Assembly: GCA_030704615.1 (NCBI GenBank)
Contig: CM060732.1
Span: 75,559,053-75,623,052, forward strand
Direction of reading: 5' to 3'
DNA from: Takakia lepidozioides
Lineage: Eukaryota; Streptophyta; Takakiopsida; Takakiales; Takakiaceae
Length of the DNA: 64,000 bases
This document shows, piece by piece, positions 1 to 12,627 of the stretch. Each line of letters opens with the position of its first letter. The stretch's first letter is position 1. The notes below the pieces were generated by a model that worked only from the letters and a program-made list of their open reading frames with translations, was not told where the DNA came from and searched no databases. A program made the translations under genes and the position numbers.

Positions 1-500
1 ATTGTCATCAACATGCCACTCTTTCCATAGCTTTACAGTTTGTATGAGGTCAGTACCAACTTTGTGATGATTCATCTCTAGCGCCAAGGCATGAAACCAC
101 CTTTAAAGCCAGTAATCTCCTGCCATCATCCAAAACATTGTGTAGGTGAGTGGTGGCATCGCTCCTCTCATCATAGCAAAACATGTAGCCCATGCCCCCA
201 GTGTAATGAACAAACTTTGAGAATCCATCATCAGCTTGAAATAATCATTCGTCCAATCACCGCACTCGTCACACCCATTAAAGATGTGTCAAGTGCAATG
301 GCACCAGTTCACCAATCCTTGCAGAAGGTTGTGCCTTGGAGCATATCCACTCTGAAGGACACTCTTAGCCATCACCTATGAAGGAGCACTATGAAGTGAC
401 TACTATGAAGTTACTGTAGACAGAAGGGTGATGAAGAGCAAAAATTCATTGTTTGTGGTTGTACAATACAGGAGAGATGAGGATCCATGCACATCTATGA

Positions 501-3500
501 TTAGACACGAGTGTGATTCTCGACGTCCCCCCCGTCCATATAATGTGGTGATCCACTATGTGGTTGATGAGATGGCCAACCAGACTGGCCCGTGGAGTTG
601 GGAGTCCAGGAAGTTTGAGGGACACCAGTCTCAGGAGCACGAACACCTCCCATATGCAGATATGGATGCGCTGCTGCATGGAGAGCAAACACAGAACCAA
701 CATGAGTCACCAACTACACAGCCCACCAAATTACGGCACAGATCAAATGGAACTGAAAGGATTTGAACATGAAAATAGTGTATAACTAGGCTATTGATGA
801 CAGGAAACTTTCTACCAGCAGGCACAATACAAACCATGCTGATAACCAAATGAGCCTCTCACTAAAGCTAATGTTTACAGCCCTAAATTCGCTAACCCCT
901 CATTCTGTAGCTACTAAAAGACTCACGGTTATCATCAAAAAGGCTTGGGAAATGTTGACGGTAACAGAAGTATGCCGCTCCCAATCCTGCATCAAATTTT
1001 GCACCACACATGTAGCTTTGTTGAATGAACCAGCAAGGGAGAGAAATATTACAACATCCCATCTTTATCTGGTCAATGCATGATTAGGATGCTCTCCCAC
1101 GTATGATCCTGCAAGTTTTCAGATGAATCCATGCACTCATCCATTCCCATATGACATTTGCATTCCACATGACCATATTCTGACATGAGGTGTATAATAT
1201 TCCTTTCTCTCTCTCTCCATGTATGTAATCAGCCTGAAGACAACATCCATTTTTCGAGGTACTCTCACCGGAGAGTGACCCTCTTCAGAAACATCAAGAA
1301 TATTGGTCCTGCACCTCTGTTCACCAACTTTCTCGAGGCTGAGCCTAAAGCCCTGGCACTGTTGGGATCCAATTGCTGGGCAGCTCACACGCAGCAGATT
1401 GATGCTTGTGTGAAGGGCTCTAGAGGATAACTAGCAAGCCCGAACTAATTGTTTATACCAAGGGTAAGTCCCAGTACTGCAGTGAGCTCCTCACAAAGGT
1501 AGTGTCTGTTCCCTTCTGTTCAGCCCAAACCTCCATGGCCACAAGGCTATGGTAAACAATGTCTTATGAGTACATGCTATGAACCGACTGTCATTGGACA
1601 TGAGTGTCATGACATTTGAGACTTGCCTCACAGATACCCTTGTTTGCCAAAACCCTGCAACTAGCACCAACAGGATTGATATCCAACCATGCCCTTAAAG
1701 GTATGTCAAGAAAGATCTTGCACAGAAAGATCAACTATGACTCTGTCTCCCTCCCTCCCCCTGGTTGAGGTCATAAATATTGCTTTATTTCGTCTGCCAC
1801 AGACAGGTGAGGTTAACTTGCATTGAAGAATCAAACACTCACCTAGAAGTGCACCTGCCAACACATCGGTCCAGTGGTGCCAGTAGTCGTCCACACGTGT
1901 GACAGCGACAACAATAGCCACAGCTAATGGCAGGATCACTAGGACCAATTTCCACGAGTGCCCTTTCCTGTCAAAGATACCAAACTTGCCAGCCAGATAC
2001 ATTGACAAGTAGCCCATGCCCGCAAATGACCCTGTGCCAACCAATCAGTTCACAGCGCCAATAGCATTTTAACTCTTCGGATTGTCACCTTAGCCTTTGG
2101 ACATAGCAGAACCAATTCAAACTGCTACAAACATGTAAATGCAGCTACTGTCAAGTAATGAAAAACAAATGTGAAACTTGGCCACGTACAAGTGCGGTCT
2201 TGCAGGCATACAAAGGAATGCACTTGGCGGAGCTCTACACTTTGTACTGCTCAAGAGGAAAGTTCAAAATGCAAACAACTTCTAAATTGATTCCCAGCCA
2301 TCCAGATAACCAAGATCTTTATAAAAAAATACCTGCAGATTAGGCTTCCTGGTCATTTTGCAGAACAACTTTCTAGCGAGAAGAATGTCATGAAAACAAC
2401 AACACAATAGCATCACATCGGTAGACGATCCAAACATGAGTACTTTGCATACTAAACTGCCAGAGGGAGGGCACATCACATACAAGAGGCATGGCCGCTA
2501 GGAAAGCTCTTGTATCCTTCCCGGATCACTGATGGAGATCCGGTACACATCACATTGCCGTCGATTGGATTGTAAGACTGGCATTACACATTTCGACAGT
2601 CAGTCCATCGAGGAGTTTTCTCGGAGACAGTATATTCCTCAACCTAGGTTGCTACAAACTTGTCATAAATTATATCACCTCATTGCACAACTTCCTAAGA
2701 CATGCCACTTTTTGTGTGCCAACATTCTTGAGGAAAAGGGAGACTGGTACACTTCAGGAGAAAACATTCAAAGCAACCAACGAGTGAGTGAAATTGTACA
2801 GGTGTGGCACTCGGACTCCCAAAACAACGGGCATAAAAGTCAGGCCGCGGGCGGCCCAGGCCGTCTTTCACACCATCCGTAATTGCTGCAGTGAGTAGAA
2901 CAGCAGTAAAAAGACCTGAAAGGAGTTATAACACAGACAGTCAATTTGTCATCTTCATCCAAAGGGCTCTATGAGGTTAGAATGCATTGTAGGCATTGTG
3001 GTCCAACTTAAACCCGTTACCAATAAGAGTTTGCTATGTGATTTTCGGCTCAAATTGGTAGGTAATAAACCCTTATAGAGGCGGGAGGGGAATTGAGGGA
3101 AAGATGACTGGGCCCACTACCATCGCTGAAGGCTTGTTCAGTGGTTAGAACTACAATCATGAATGCAGTTGACTCTAGCTTACTTCTTGGTAGCACATGT
3201 CCATTTTATTACTTAGACCCAGCACAAAGCTACAGAAAGATCCAATGGAAGTATGGCACTCATTGCATTCTGCCTGGGGTCAAAGGGATCCATGGCATTC
3301 TTTTTGTTGCCCCACTGAACACTCCCCGCACAACCAATGAAAGCCAACCCTCAAAAAGTAAATATATGACTGGGTCTATTGTTTCCAACTACCAAAAATG
3401 AAGACAGTTCAACGTCAGCGAGGATATACCAAGGAGAGCATGGTGCAAATCATGCACACGTCTTTTCCAGAAGTAGAATCCTAGAATAAAAACGATAGGT

Positions 3501-3916
3501 ATCACCAATGCAATCACCTGCCCACATTCCATGATGCAATTTGCATGAGCTTCACTTCATCCACTAGTTGCAGAACATGATAAACAAAAACTTTGTGAGG
3601 GAATTAAACATTGAAAGCCATTAACAACAATGGATAGAGACCAGCCAGCGAAAAAGGTCTAGACGAGGCATACCGGCACTACTTGAAAAGGGACACTGTT
3701 TTTCTTCAATGGATATCTCAATTCTCCAGTAACAAACATATATTGCCCCACATAGCGCTTGAATGGATGGATGACTTGAAAGAGAATTTCAAGGGCAATG
3801 AGTATCACGATAAATGCCCAGTCAGTCAAGTGGTACTTGAACAAAGACCACAGCTTCAAATTTAATGGATTTGGGTTTGGAGAATCTGCTTGCCCTGTTG
3901 GAGTGGGACCCCTCAT
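501..3916 (-). CDS. LPP: Lipid phosphate phosphatase (PAP2 family), 7 exons
   Basis: Integral membrane phosphatase that dephosphorylates phosphatidate, diacylglycerol pyrophosphate and related lipids. Exons on the minus strand are 3916-3674, 3517-3430, 2915-2800, 2577-2484, 2031-1843, 986-927 and 673-501. All junctions are GT-AG and the phases join to 320 aa, the usual length of plant LPPs. All three PAP2 motifs are present: KDGLGRPRP (about residues 127-135), PSGH (175-178) and R-V-D-D-Y-W-H-H-W-T-D (226-236). Hydrophobic segments lie in exons 1, 2, 3 and 5. The start was set at the ATG at 3916, which precedes the family-like HLTDW segment by about 30 residues; an upstream in-frame ATG at 3997 is possible. 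The C-terminal tail (exon 7) is poorly conserved and is supported mainly by its splice phase. Intron 5 carries a dispersed repeat (1213-1580). Confidence 0.93.
1213..1580 (+). repeat. Dispersed repeat, copy A, RT-tail-like
   Basis: This stretch aligns with 35060-35470 over about 350 bases, with both substitutions and small gaps. It includes the shared words for PEDNIHF, RVTLF, APLFTN and LEAEPKALALL, so similarity is kept at the protein level. In the other copy the reading begins with a C-x-C-x-x-C cluster followed by a histidine. This recalls the zinc-binding tail that follows reverse transcriptase in non-LTR elements; that identity is an inference. Copy A lies inside intron 5 of the lipid phosphate phosphatase gene, in the opposite orientation to the gene. 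Confidence 0.6.
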
Positions 3917-6070
3917 CACAATTGACTTCGTCAACCACTCCTTAAAACTGCCTGTGTTGCACAACCAGATGCTTGGTAAGATAGACAAGACTTTCACCTT
4001 TGTGAGGGCAAGAGAGACCGACTAACAATCAGTTCTCCTCAGAAAGAAATATTCAAGCTCTCTAAGTCATTTACATATGAAAATATTCTGGAATAACACA
4101 GGCCCTCAACTACTGCCTCACCTACTTTCAACAGTCAAAAAAGGCACCCCTAAACTTAGAAGCAAGAAAGCCCCCAACAACAACTCATGCAGCACAGAAA
4201 ACTGGTTCAGGGAGAAATTGCTCTTGAACCTTGGAAACCTTGGGACGCCCCCACCTTACAATCTCAACTCGAAACCTTCCTCTTACCCAATCCCCTTGAA
4301 CTATCCCTTATTAAGTACAGTCCCAAACTTTCCGCACAGCAGTGGATAGTCTTCAAACGAAAGAAAAATAGCAAGAACACCTCCAGGATGCCGAGAAGGG
4401 GCCCTGGTTAGATTTCCTATCAACGGAGCTTCCGGAAGAAATTCTTCCAGTTGAATTTCTCCTCTCTCCAGATTCGCGACTTCAAACTCAAATTGCCTGA
4501 ACAGCATTAACAAACTTAACTTCAAGTCGTTTCCAACAAACAAACACTCAAAGCTTCTCAAACTCTTTTGCAATAGAGATCAGAGTGTCTAGGTTGCAAC
4601 AAATCACGAGTACCTTTCTCTCCCAAGCTCTGTAACCCCAAATGCAAATGCCAATTACATCAAATTAGGGGTCTGGTCTTTGGCAAAACCCCAGTAATAT
4701 GCATGCATCGTGAGGGCAGTAAAATCCCACCCACTCTTCCACCTCTTATTCCTGACATCTATTTAAAACATTCAGTCTCACCCCTCCTCGACGAACGGGC
4801 AAAATTATACATCACACAACCTCTCCAGAAGCCATCTTGATTACAGTCCTCTTATTGCTCCACAACGCAAGAATAACCACCCACTAAAATTTATAAAGAA
4901 TAAACGCGCTCAACTTCTTTCAAGACAGATGTCTATGCAACAACTTCCTTGAAAATCTTCCGAGAAGCTCGATCAAGACGAAGTTCACAGTACATGAGAA
5001 CATGGGACAACGGACACCGCGCTGCTTCTATCTCTCACTACACCAACTAACGACTACCCTCCCTCCCTTCCTCCTGACACAAAACAACAGGAATCCGCCA
5101 CCAGGTTTTATCCTCCTCTGTGTATGCTTCTCCACTCGGCCTCACTCTATACAAGAGCAAGAACGCGTTCCTCCTTCGTCACGACTATCGCTAGAGAGGC
5201 TAAACTACAGCGAATGACATCTTCGGAGTCGACAACACTTAAGCTAGCAGCTGACAGGAAAAAAGAACCAAGAAACACTTTAAGGTCGGACTAAAATGGA
5301 TGAACCGTACCTGCGGCACCGTCGCCCTCACAGCTCCCAGCCCCAAGATGGAAAAGAAACTGGACAAGCTCCAAACTCATAAGCACATACTTAACACTCC
5401 CCCAATACGTCACAAAGCCGCAAACCTGCCGAGCCAGATGTCAGAGCCGGTGTTTACCGCGAGAAAACAAATGCTTCCACCTCATGTACTGTATCCTTCA
5501 ATGCAAGCCACGAAACTGGGCCCGGAAATTGCAACGCATCCACTCGTGGCACTCTGAGAGGAAGAGACGAAGCGAGACGGATCATCCCCACCAGCCCTGC
5601 ACGCTCTCTGCTGGTGCAGGTGCTTTGCCTCCCCGCACGCTTCTGCTTCCTGCGAGAGACGACCCCTGGATGAACCACGTTCATCCTTCCACAACTGCAT
5701 AAACGAATATCTCTGTTCGGAGTCAACAGTAATCATCCATATCCGTTAGGGTATTGATGACTCGCATCCATCTGCCTCGGGGATGGATGTCGCGCATCCA
5801 TCTCTCCGGTCATCCATCGAGGCGGTTGACGCAGTCAGTCAACGGAATCTACCACCGGTCTCGGATACGCCTGCCCCGCATGTCACTTGGATGTCCGACA
5901 CGCGGCATCAAAATAGGACAGACAATAGAATGAGGCGTACCTTTTCGTACGCGACTGCCGTGCTCGCACCGACATCTGGTCTCGCTCTTTTCGGGGAATA
6001 TCCTTACGGTATTACCTTCTCGGAGGTTCTTCTGTTATTATGTACAGGGCCTCCTGATTATGCATAAATC
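3917..6070. other. Intergenic region upstream of LPP, no gene recognised
   Basis: No recognisable protein, RNA or repeat was found here. Several overlapping ORFs of 70-95 codons exist on both strands (for example 5454-5736 minus and 5783-6067 plus), but none has family-like sequence or splice support. The region should contain the promoter and 5' UTR of the minus-strand lipid phosphate phosphatase gene. Confidence 0.5.
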
Positions 6071-6892
6071 ATCCTAAAGTATAGTATTATTGTTGAAAGG
6101 GCTCTCGAGTGTGCCTTGCTTGTGCATAACCTAGGTGATCTAGGGTTCAAACTGTCCACCTTCCAACCTTCCAACGGAATTCTGACAAATTTGTAACATT
6201 GCCTGCCAGTCTGGCAGGACCGTACGACCTGGAAGGTACGAGGGTACGACAGTTTCTGATGGGGAGATAAGGTATCTCCAACAAGAAAGGAAAAATTAGG
6301 TCAATTCGGGAGTGCAAAGGACATGGAATGTCTTGGAAGACTCTTCAGTTGAGTGACCTAGCAGACAGCCCTACTTACCCAAGTAACAGGGTTGGCCTTG
6401 TATCGAGGGCCAGGTCTCTTGGGAGCAGTATGCTTCCAGGATATATGATCGAATCCCACCGTCTGTAGTTGAATGGAGGCAAAGGAGATGAATTTTGAGT
6501 AGGATTCTCGAACAAATTCGACTGGTCATGAATTCTGAATAGAATTAGAATATAACTACGCTTAGAAGTAGAGGTCTGTCTATGTGGCCTCGCCTCCTTT
6601 GGTGGTCGCTTACACATTTGTTGGGACGGTTATTAGTTATCATGGTTTTGGTTAGGATTAGTTCTTCTTCTTAATTGTTGGGAAGGCGGCATCATTAAAA
6701 ATCTAGACTAGTGAGACTAGTGGTACCGTAGCTACGACGTCCACCCAAGCCACTGCCGCACCGGCACCAGTACCCGTGCCTGCCTTCAACCCTATTGTGG
6801 AATTCTTCGAAGAGTTGAGAGGGAACTACCAAGGGTTGATGACAGAAGAGTTGCGGAGTTTACCATGAGTAGACGGGCAAGAATAGATGGGC

Positions 6893-7481
6893 AAAAATAC
6901 ATGTTGCCCGTCTATTCTTTGCTCGTGGTAAGGCTTGAGCCCAAGATAAGCCTAAGGGAGAGCGTGAGAGGGAGAGAGAGGAAGTCATGAAGCGCTTGTA
7001 AAAGCTTGTAAAAGCGGGATTGTCTCTCTTTGTGGATGTTGGAGCCAATATATGGCTATGTACATATACCAAACATGATACCAATGTAAGAGTATCAAGG
7101 TGCAAGAGTTTGATATATTAAACTTATATAGAACACACATCCCAACTTCAACATGATACCTTTGTAAGGGTATCGAAATTTTTGATAATTCTCAAAGATA
7201 TATTTTTTGTTTTCTTTGTCCTGGGCCAGATACTAGTGTTAGGGGACTACATGGTGATGTAGGGGAAGCCTTTCATCAATTGTCAGGTTTGATTTTGTCT
7301 GTTTTTTTCAGAGCCAGCCATGTTTCTTTTGCCAATGAGTGAATCACAGGAAGTTGTTGATCTGTCTCCGTCCCTGGCTCTCCCTTTCTCGCTGAGGCTG
7401 AGGGTGGCTTCACAACTCCACAATTTCCTCGAGGGCACAAGAAAGAGGGCCAACAAGAATAGACGGGCAACATGTATTTTT
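6893..7481. mobile_element. Inverted-repeat element, 27-bp perfect termini (MITE-like)
   Basis: The left end (6893-6919) begins AAAAATACATGTTGCC and the right end (7455-7481) is its exact reverse complement over 27 bases; the ends enclose 589 bp. No protein is encoded. The left end overlaps a second, imperfect inverted copy of the GACGGGCAA word (6871-6892), so it can also fold on itself. No target-site duplication is apparent, so the true limits may differ. A related GACGGGCAA word occurs alone at about 16147. Confidence 0.55.
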
Positions 7482-7592
7482 AGCTTATACTCTTATATGT
7501 GTATAAATATAATTTGAAAATATACATGTACATATATATTATATATTATATACAAAAATAAGTTAAAAATTATAGATTACAATTGTAGTCAG

Positions 7593-7681
7593 CAATTCAA
7601 TTGAATTGCCAACTAGCGATTCAATTGAATTGCAAATTAGGGTTAGTTCAATTGAATTGCCCTTGCAATTCAATTGAATTG
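7593..7681. repeat. Four clustered palindromes, CAATTCAATTGAATTG type
   Basis: A 16-base palindrome (CAATTCAATTGAATTG) occurs at 7593-7608 and again at about 7666-7681. Two 14-15 base variants lie at about 7618-7632 and 7646-7659. Spacing is irregular (10-30 bases). This may be part of a repetitive element or a protein-binding cluster; nothing else in the flanks is recognised. Confidence 0.7.
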
Positions 7682-8689
7682 TGCACTTTTAGGGGGTGAT
7701 CAAATGAATTGCAATGCATTTCACATCAAGGCCTTTTTGGAATTCCCTAACCGGCACTGGTTTTTGTCCCAATCATGGGATGTGAAATTTGTAGATCATC
7801 AGACAGATTAAAACTCTTATCCCTTCCCATTGTTTCCTGAAATAGTCTATCTTATGTAATCTTGAACAAGTAGAGAAGAATACTCTATTATAGCATTTAA
7901 AGCATCTGGTTCCTGAATAGAAGCTAAGGGGAAGATATCAACATAAAAACCGACTTACAAACTGGTACACTGTTCCAGCCATTTGCAGCATGGCAGTTTC
8001 CATGTCTCCATGTTTGGTTTGGGGATGCATGAATAATGCGTGAGGAATCAACCAGAGCTTTGAAAAAGATGATCAAGAAGTACTTTGGGAGCAGGCATTT
8101 CTGACCACATCTTTCTTAAATGGATTGTGTTTAGCATGTTAGATGGTGTCCCCTTACTGCAGTTTGCGAAGGTACCCTGGTTCCTCCATGGTTCACTATG
8201 AGGGCTTGGTGTCAGTCTACTGATAGAACCTTTATCCGCCCAAGATTTACCTCCACGTGGGCATAAAAGCACTTTTCTACACGAACACATCCTCCCAGCA
8301 TTGTAAAGTAGCGGCACAGCTCTATCTTTGCAGGATGGTTGTGAGAGGGAGAGCAGAAAAGAGGGTAATAATAACTTTGAAAAGAGAATATTAATAACTT
8401 TGTGTTCACTGTAGGCCAAGGGAGAAAGGAATAGCTTTACAATGTCAACAAGGAGCTCAGGGACTTATCGCATAAGAAAGCATGACAAGCGGGCCTTACC
8501 ACTGCCCAGACAAGGATATGTAACAAAGAGGGAACTAGAAAAAAAGAACAGAGCTTATAACAAAGTCAAAGGAGGAGGAGGAGAGGATTGTAAGCCCACA
8601 GGTGCGAGCCCACAGACCTGTCGTCACAAAGTCCAACCATTAAACAAGGAAAGGAGATTTACCGGCCCGCAATTTAATTACAAAGAGAG
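7682..8689. other. No gene recognised
   Basis: A minus-strand ORF of 123 codons (8419-8048) is the longest frame but has no family resemblance and no splice-site support. It could hold further exons or decayed sequence of the alkenal-reductase-like fragment to its right, since that fragment also reads on the minus strand. Confidence 0.4.
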
Positions 8690-8905
8690 AGTACCTGTCC
8701 AGGAATGAAAGGGTGCGATGTAAGACATAGTCCTTAGCCATGCGGAGCCGCATGTATGGGTCAACCGACAGAAACAGGTTCTTGACACCACATCCTTGCA
8801 ACCCTCCTGGAGCTGCAATGGAATGTTGCTCATGCGGTATTCTAAAGGATAATTCACTTGTGATATCCTTCTGATATCCTTGGGATTCCGTGCCAGGGGT
8901 TGCAC
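8690..8905 (-). pseudogene. Alkenal double-bond reductase-like fragment (MDR family)
   Basis: On the minus strand the translation contains KNLFLSVDPYMRLRM, the hallmark N-terminal block of plant NADP-dependent alkenal double-bond reductases (medium-chain dehydrogenase/reductase superfamily). The preceding residues MSNIPLQLQEG and KDVV match the same family but lie in a different frame, so there is a one-base slip near the KDVV/KNL junction. A splice donor-like GTACTCTC follows at about 8690. No NADPH-binding AxxGxxG region or other exon was found on either side, so this is an orphan exon or gene relic. A sequencing error could explain the frame slip but not the missing exons. Confidence 0.55.
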
Positions 8906-9225
8906 CAGGAAAAAAAAAAACTGCTTTCACTCGTTAATTCACTTGTTAGAGCCAAATAGAAAACGCCAGAGGACAATGTTACTTTATAACTAGAGACGCG
9001 CCATCACCAGGGGAAAGCCTCTGTGGGGGCACTCATGAATGGCTTACTGCAATAATGACAATTTTAAACAACATTGTGGGGAATCACACTGAATTGTGGT
9101 TTTGTTCTATCAAAAAACAGCGCGAGGATGGGAAAGAGAAACACAGAGAGAAACAGAACACACAAAAATGAAAGCCTCCTCTGCTCCAACACACTTTGTA
9201 CACGCAAAGACAGTCTGCATGCTTG

Positions 9226-12200
9226 CTACTGGGCTTCCTCATCGCTATCGTTCATAAAGGCCGCTGCAACTTTTGTTGTCACTTTCGACTTTTTAGTGAT
9301 TGCACCAAATGACATCTGTAGATGCACCACAAGCAGTCAGTACATATATTGATACATATTGTGCGTGTCTGACAGTAGTCGGAGAGAGTAATTTACTCCT
9401 GACCTCGGACATAGATTCCCTCCTTGGTTTTACAAGGCAGAAAGGGGAGAGTGGCAGGGATGGAGAAGGAGAGAAAAAGCACGCAAGGAGACAGGCATTA
9501 TTCGGACTTCGTTTGCTGGAGCATTGGCTCCAAGCCCATCTGAGATGGAGCAATAGGGTGCAACGAGTGATGGAGACGTGTTGCTCTTAGGGGGGAAACT
9601 ACCTTGGAGGCAATTGGCTTTGAGCCAAAACCAAATTTGAGTGTAGCTCGTTGCTCCAGTGCAATCCCCTGTCCAGCACTGCTGCTTACATTCTTGGCCT
9701 CCTGCTGTTGCCGCTGTGCTTCCGCACTAAGCCTCCCAGTCAAAGCAAACATTCTTTCACCAGATAATAAATCTCATCTCAACCCCATCTAAAATGCCGA
9801 TCTCGCCCTCTCACAACCCCAATTCCAACAGAGCCCCTGCTCATGATTCTATGGAAGCTATGGATATGCTAAAAGACAGTCAACAAACACACGTGCTTCT
9901 TATCTAGACCTAATTGGTGCCTAGGCTAAGAGCATAATGTTTGAGATTTTGGTGAACATTCAGGTAACATGCAACATTGCACCAACGTAGACAAACATAG
10001 GCCTACATTCAGAGGTACACCCTTTAACATGAGGGGATACATTTGAGCAAATTTAGCCATCTCCTTTTCTTGCCGTGATTGTTCACGTTTCTGACGATCA
10101 TCGCGGCTCCTGCTGGTCTGTAGCTCCCGCATCTCCTTAAATCGCTGCAGAATGAGCAAGCAGCCGTCTGAATTCAAGCAATCATTTGATGCTATCTAGA
10201 ACATGCCGCACACCTTCAAACGAGGAAGACATTGTGCAAACGAGGACCCTTGAGTGGAAGAAACTGTCGTAGGATTCAAGAGCAGAGAACAGGGCGAATG
10301 CCTAACAGCAATTTCCTTTTTGCAAATTCATTCACTGTCATTGTAGCAGACCATGAACTCAGAACTACTGTTGCAAGTAGTCTAGAGAACAAACATGGGT
10401 AAAAAATCTGGAACCAAACATCAAACAAAATACCTACAATCCTCCAAAGCTGCAGACACAATGAAACGCAATACATCACTGGTGGAATTGCAGCACCACG
10501 GCTACCCAATCTAGTTAAAAACCACCACACTTGAAGAACCACTGCTGCATCCACATGATAGGAATAAGGAAGAGGAGGAAACCTTTTTGTGATTGTGATC
10601 ATAGGAACTGAGATGCATTTCAAACTCGGTAGCCAACTTGTACTGCTTGTTGCATAGATCACAATAGAAGACGCGGCGGATCTCTTTCACCTCACTCTGG
10701 ATCTTGTGCTCGCGCTCAGCCTCCACCTGTGATGGACGCATGCAGCCGGGCCAAATTGCCACCCGGGTAATACAGCGCACCACACATGGACCAGGGAGCG
10801 AGTGTGCTCTCTCTCATGATTCTTTGCCAGGCAATTCCCTTCACCAACAATACACTCACATAGCCTACAGCTGCCTGCTCCTTGAGCAAGACAACCCAAA
10901 CGATGCACCCCGTTCAATCCATTAGCCCATAGAACAATGCTCATGATTTCACCCACTTCTTGCCTCAAATGTACCAGAACTCGCTCCCCGTGTTACTTTT
11001 CCCAAAGGGTTACCATGGCTTAAGAGATTTGCTAATCTCAATGCACCCTGTTTGATAGATTCTCTCATCTCCTGACCCACACTCTCACACTGGAAAACAT
11101 TAGCCACAACCAAATTCTTGAAGTGTCTGAACACAGCGCACACATAGCATATCATGTCTATGGTGCTGATACACACCTCACGCTTCTTAGCCAGCTCTTC
11201 TGTCTCCTCGAGTTCCACCTCCAGCTTTTTGCGATGGATGTTCTCTTCAGATGTGTAAAAGTCATCCTGCTCTTGCTTCCCCACCCCCAGCTTTGCATCC
11301 CGCACTCCAGCCTTAATGGGTTCTAATATACCTGTACCACATCATAACTCCGCAATCAATACCTGACTTCTGTCCTTGCCCCTTCAAAGACTATACCGGT
11401 CGTACCCATCTTTATTGGCGGTTCCATGTGTCTTTAGGCATCCAAGACCAGTCAACTTCACCCAAATGACGTATAAATCCTAGTAGATTAGCCCAAATCT
11501 ATCGCCATTGAGAGTGCTACCCACAATAACAAGTAATAAAGCAGCGAAGGAGCAGGGATGACAACAAACAAGCTCTTGCTGAACACAGGAAGGGAGCCTA
11601 TCCTGTTACTGAAAGGCAGGGTGAATGAGCACCAAAAGGAAAGCAACTGAGGGGAGAACACAAGATCGGGAAATCTAAGTCAAACATGCAGCTGAGAAGG
11701 GCAGTAACGTGTTGATACAAGTCAATGTATTCATGTATAACTGGAACTGATTCAACTGTCCGGTGTGAACAAAGATGTCTGGGAGGCCTGAGTGTTGAGA
11801 GATACATGAGTAAGGACCAGATCCCAACATCCATATCCCATCACCAGAGAATTGGAAATGAAAGGAGAAGATGGCTGCTTTCTGGAGGCGCACCTTGTTC
11901 ATCTTTTCCAAGGCCCTTCCCTGTCCACCCCATTTTCTGCAGGAGACGGAAGCCAACATTGGAAGAAGATAGATGTGTCTCAAGGGAGGCCTGCTCGAGG
12001 TGATCAGTGTTCAGGTTTTCCACTGGCCTGTGACTGATAGGCAGCTTGAACTCCTCTCCCAAATCTTCAGATAACGACTCTTCATACGCCTGGCCATTCA
12101 TTCCATGCACAGCGAATCAAAACACCTTAGCTTCCGCTTTACTGGCAAAGGCCAAGAGCTCCTGATTGATCCATACAACCATCCAAATTCCAAATCCGCG

Positions 12201-12627
12201 TACATACATATCGAAGGAGATAAAAGCAAATTGGCGATGTGGCATAAAACTAGAGAACGAGAGTTAGAGGGAAGAAGGTGAGAGACAAAGTGCTTGCAAT
12301 CTCTCTACTGAGAGTCCCAATAACCTGAGAATCATGCTTTAGCAGAGCAGACAGAGAACCAAACCAATATCAATACTAGTCATTGTCTCTAATTCCCACA
12401 ATCCAAGTAGATGGACAAGAAATAGAGGACTAAAACTGTTTTGAAGTGATAATCAAGCAAAAAAACTACTCATCTTAAGTGATGCCGAAATACAAATATA
12501 CCTGTTCGCGTTCTTGTTGGCGCTTCTCTTGGGCAAAAAGGGCATAGCCACCTGCTTGTCGTCTTCCTTGGTCCATTGCTGCTCTGTATCCTAAGTAACC
12601 CCCTACTGCAACAGCTTCTGCAAGTTC
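9226..12627 (-). CDS. G-patch and C2H2 zinc-finger nuclear protein, 7 exons, 5' end missing
   Basis: This is a plant G-patch domain protein of the GPATCH8-like class, probably nuclear and linked to RNA processing. Minus-strand exons are 12627-12502, 12089-11894, 11331-11177, 10726-10583, 10144-10041, 9732-9603 and 9315-9226. All have AG/GT borders and their phases join to 314 codons ending in TAG. Order: an alanine/glutamine-rich leader, EEFKLPISHRP, the G-patch (NVGFRLLQKMGWTGKGLGKDE), a helical E/K-rich stretch, then a C2H2 finger starting FYCDLCNKQYKLATEFEMH and ending SSYDH. A Lys/Arg/Gln-rich coiled segment (RFKEMRE to EKEMAKFAQM) and an acidic tail DSDEE complete it. The initiator exon was not identified; it should lie between 12628 and 13900. 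The gene is divergent from V-ATPase subunit c. Confidence 0.88.
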
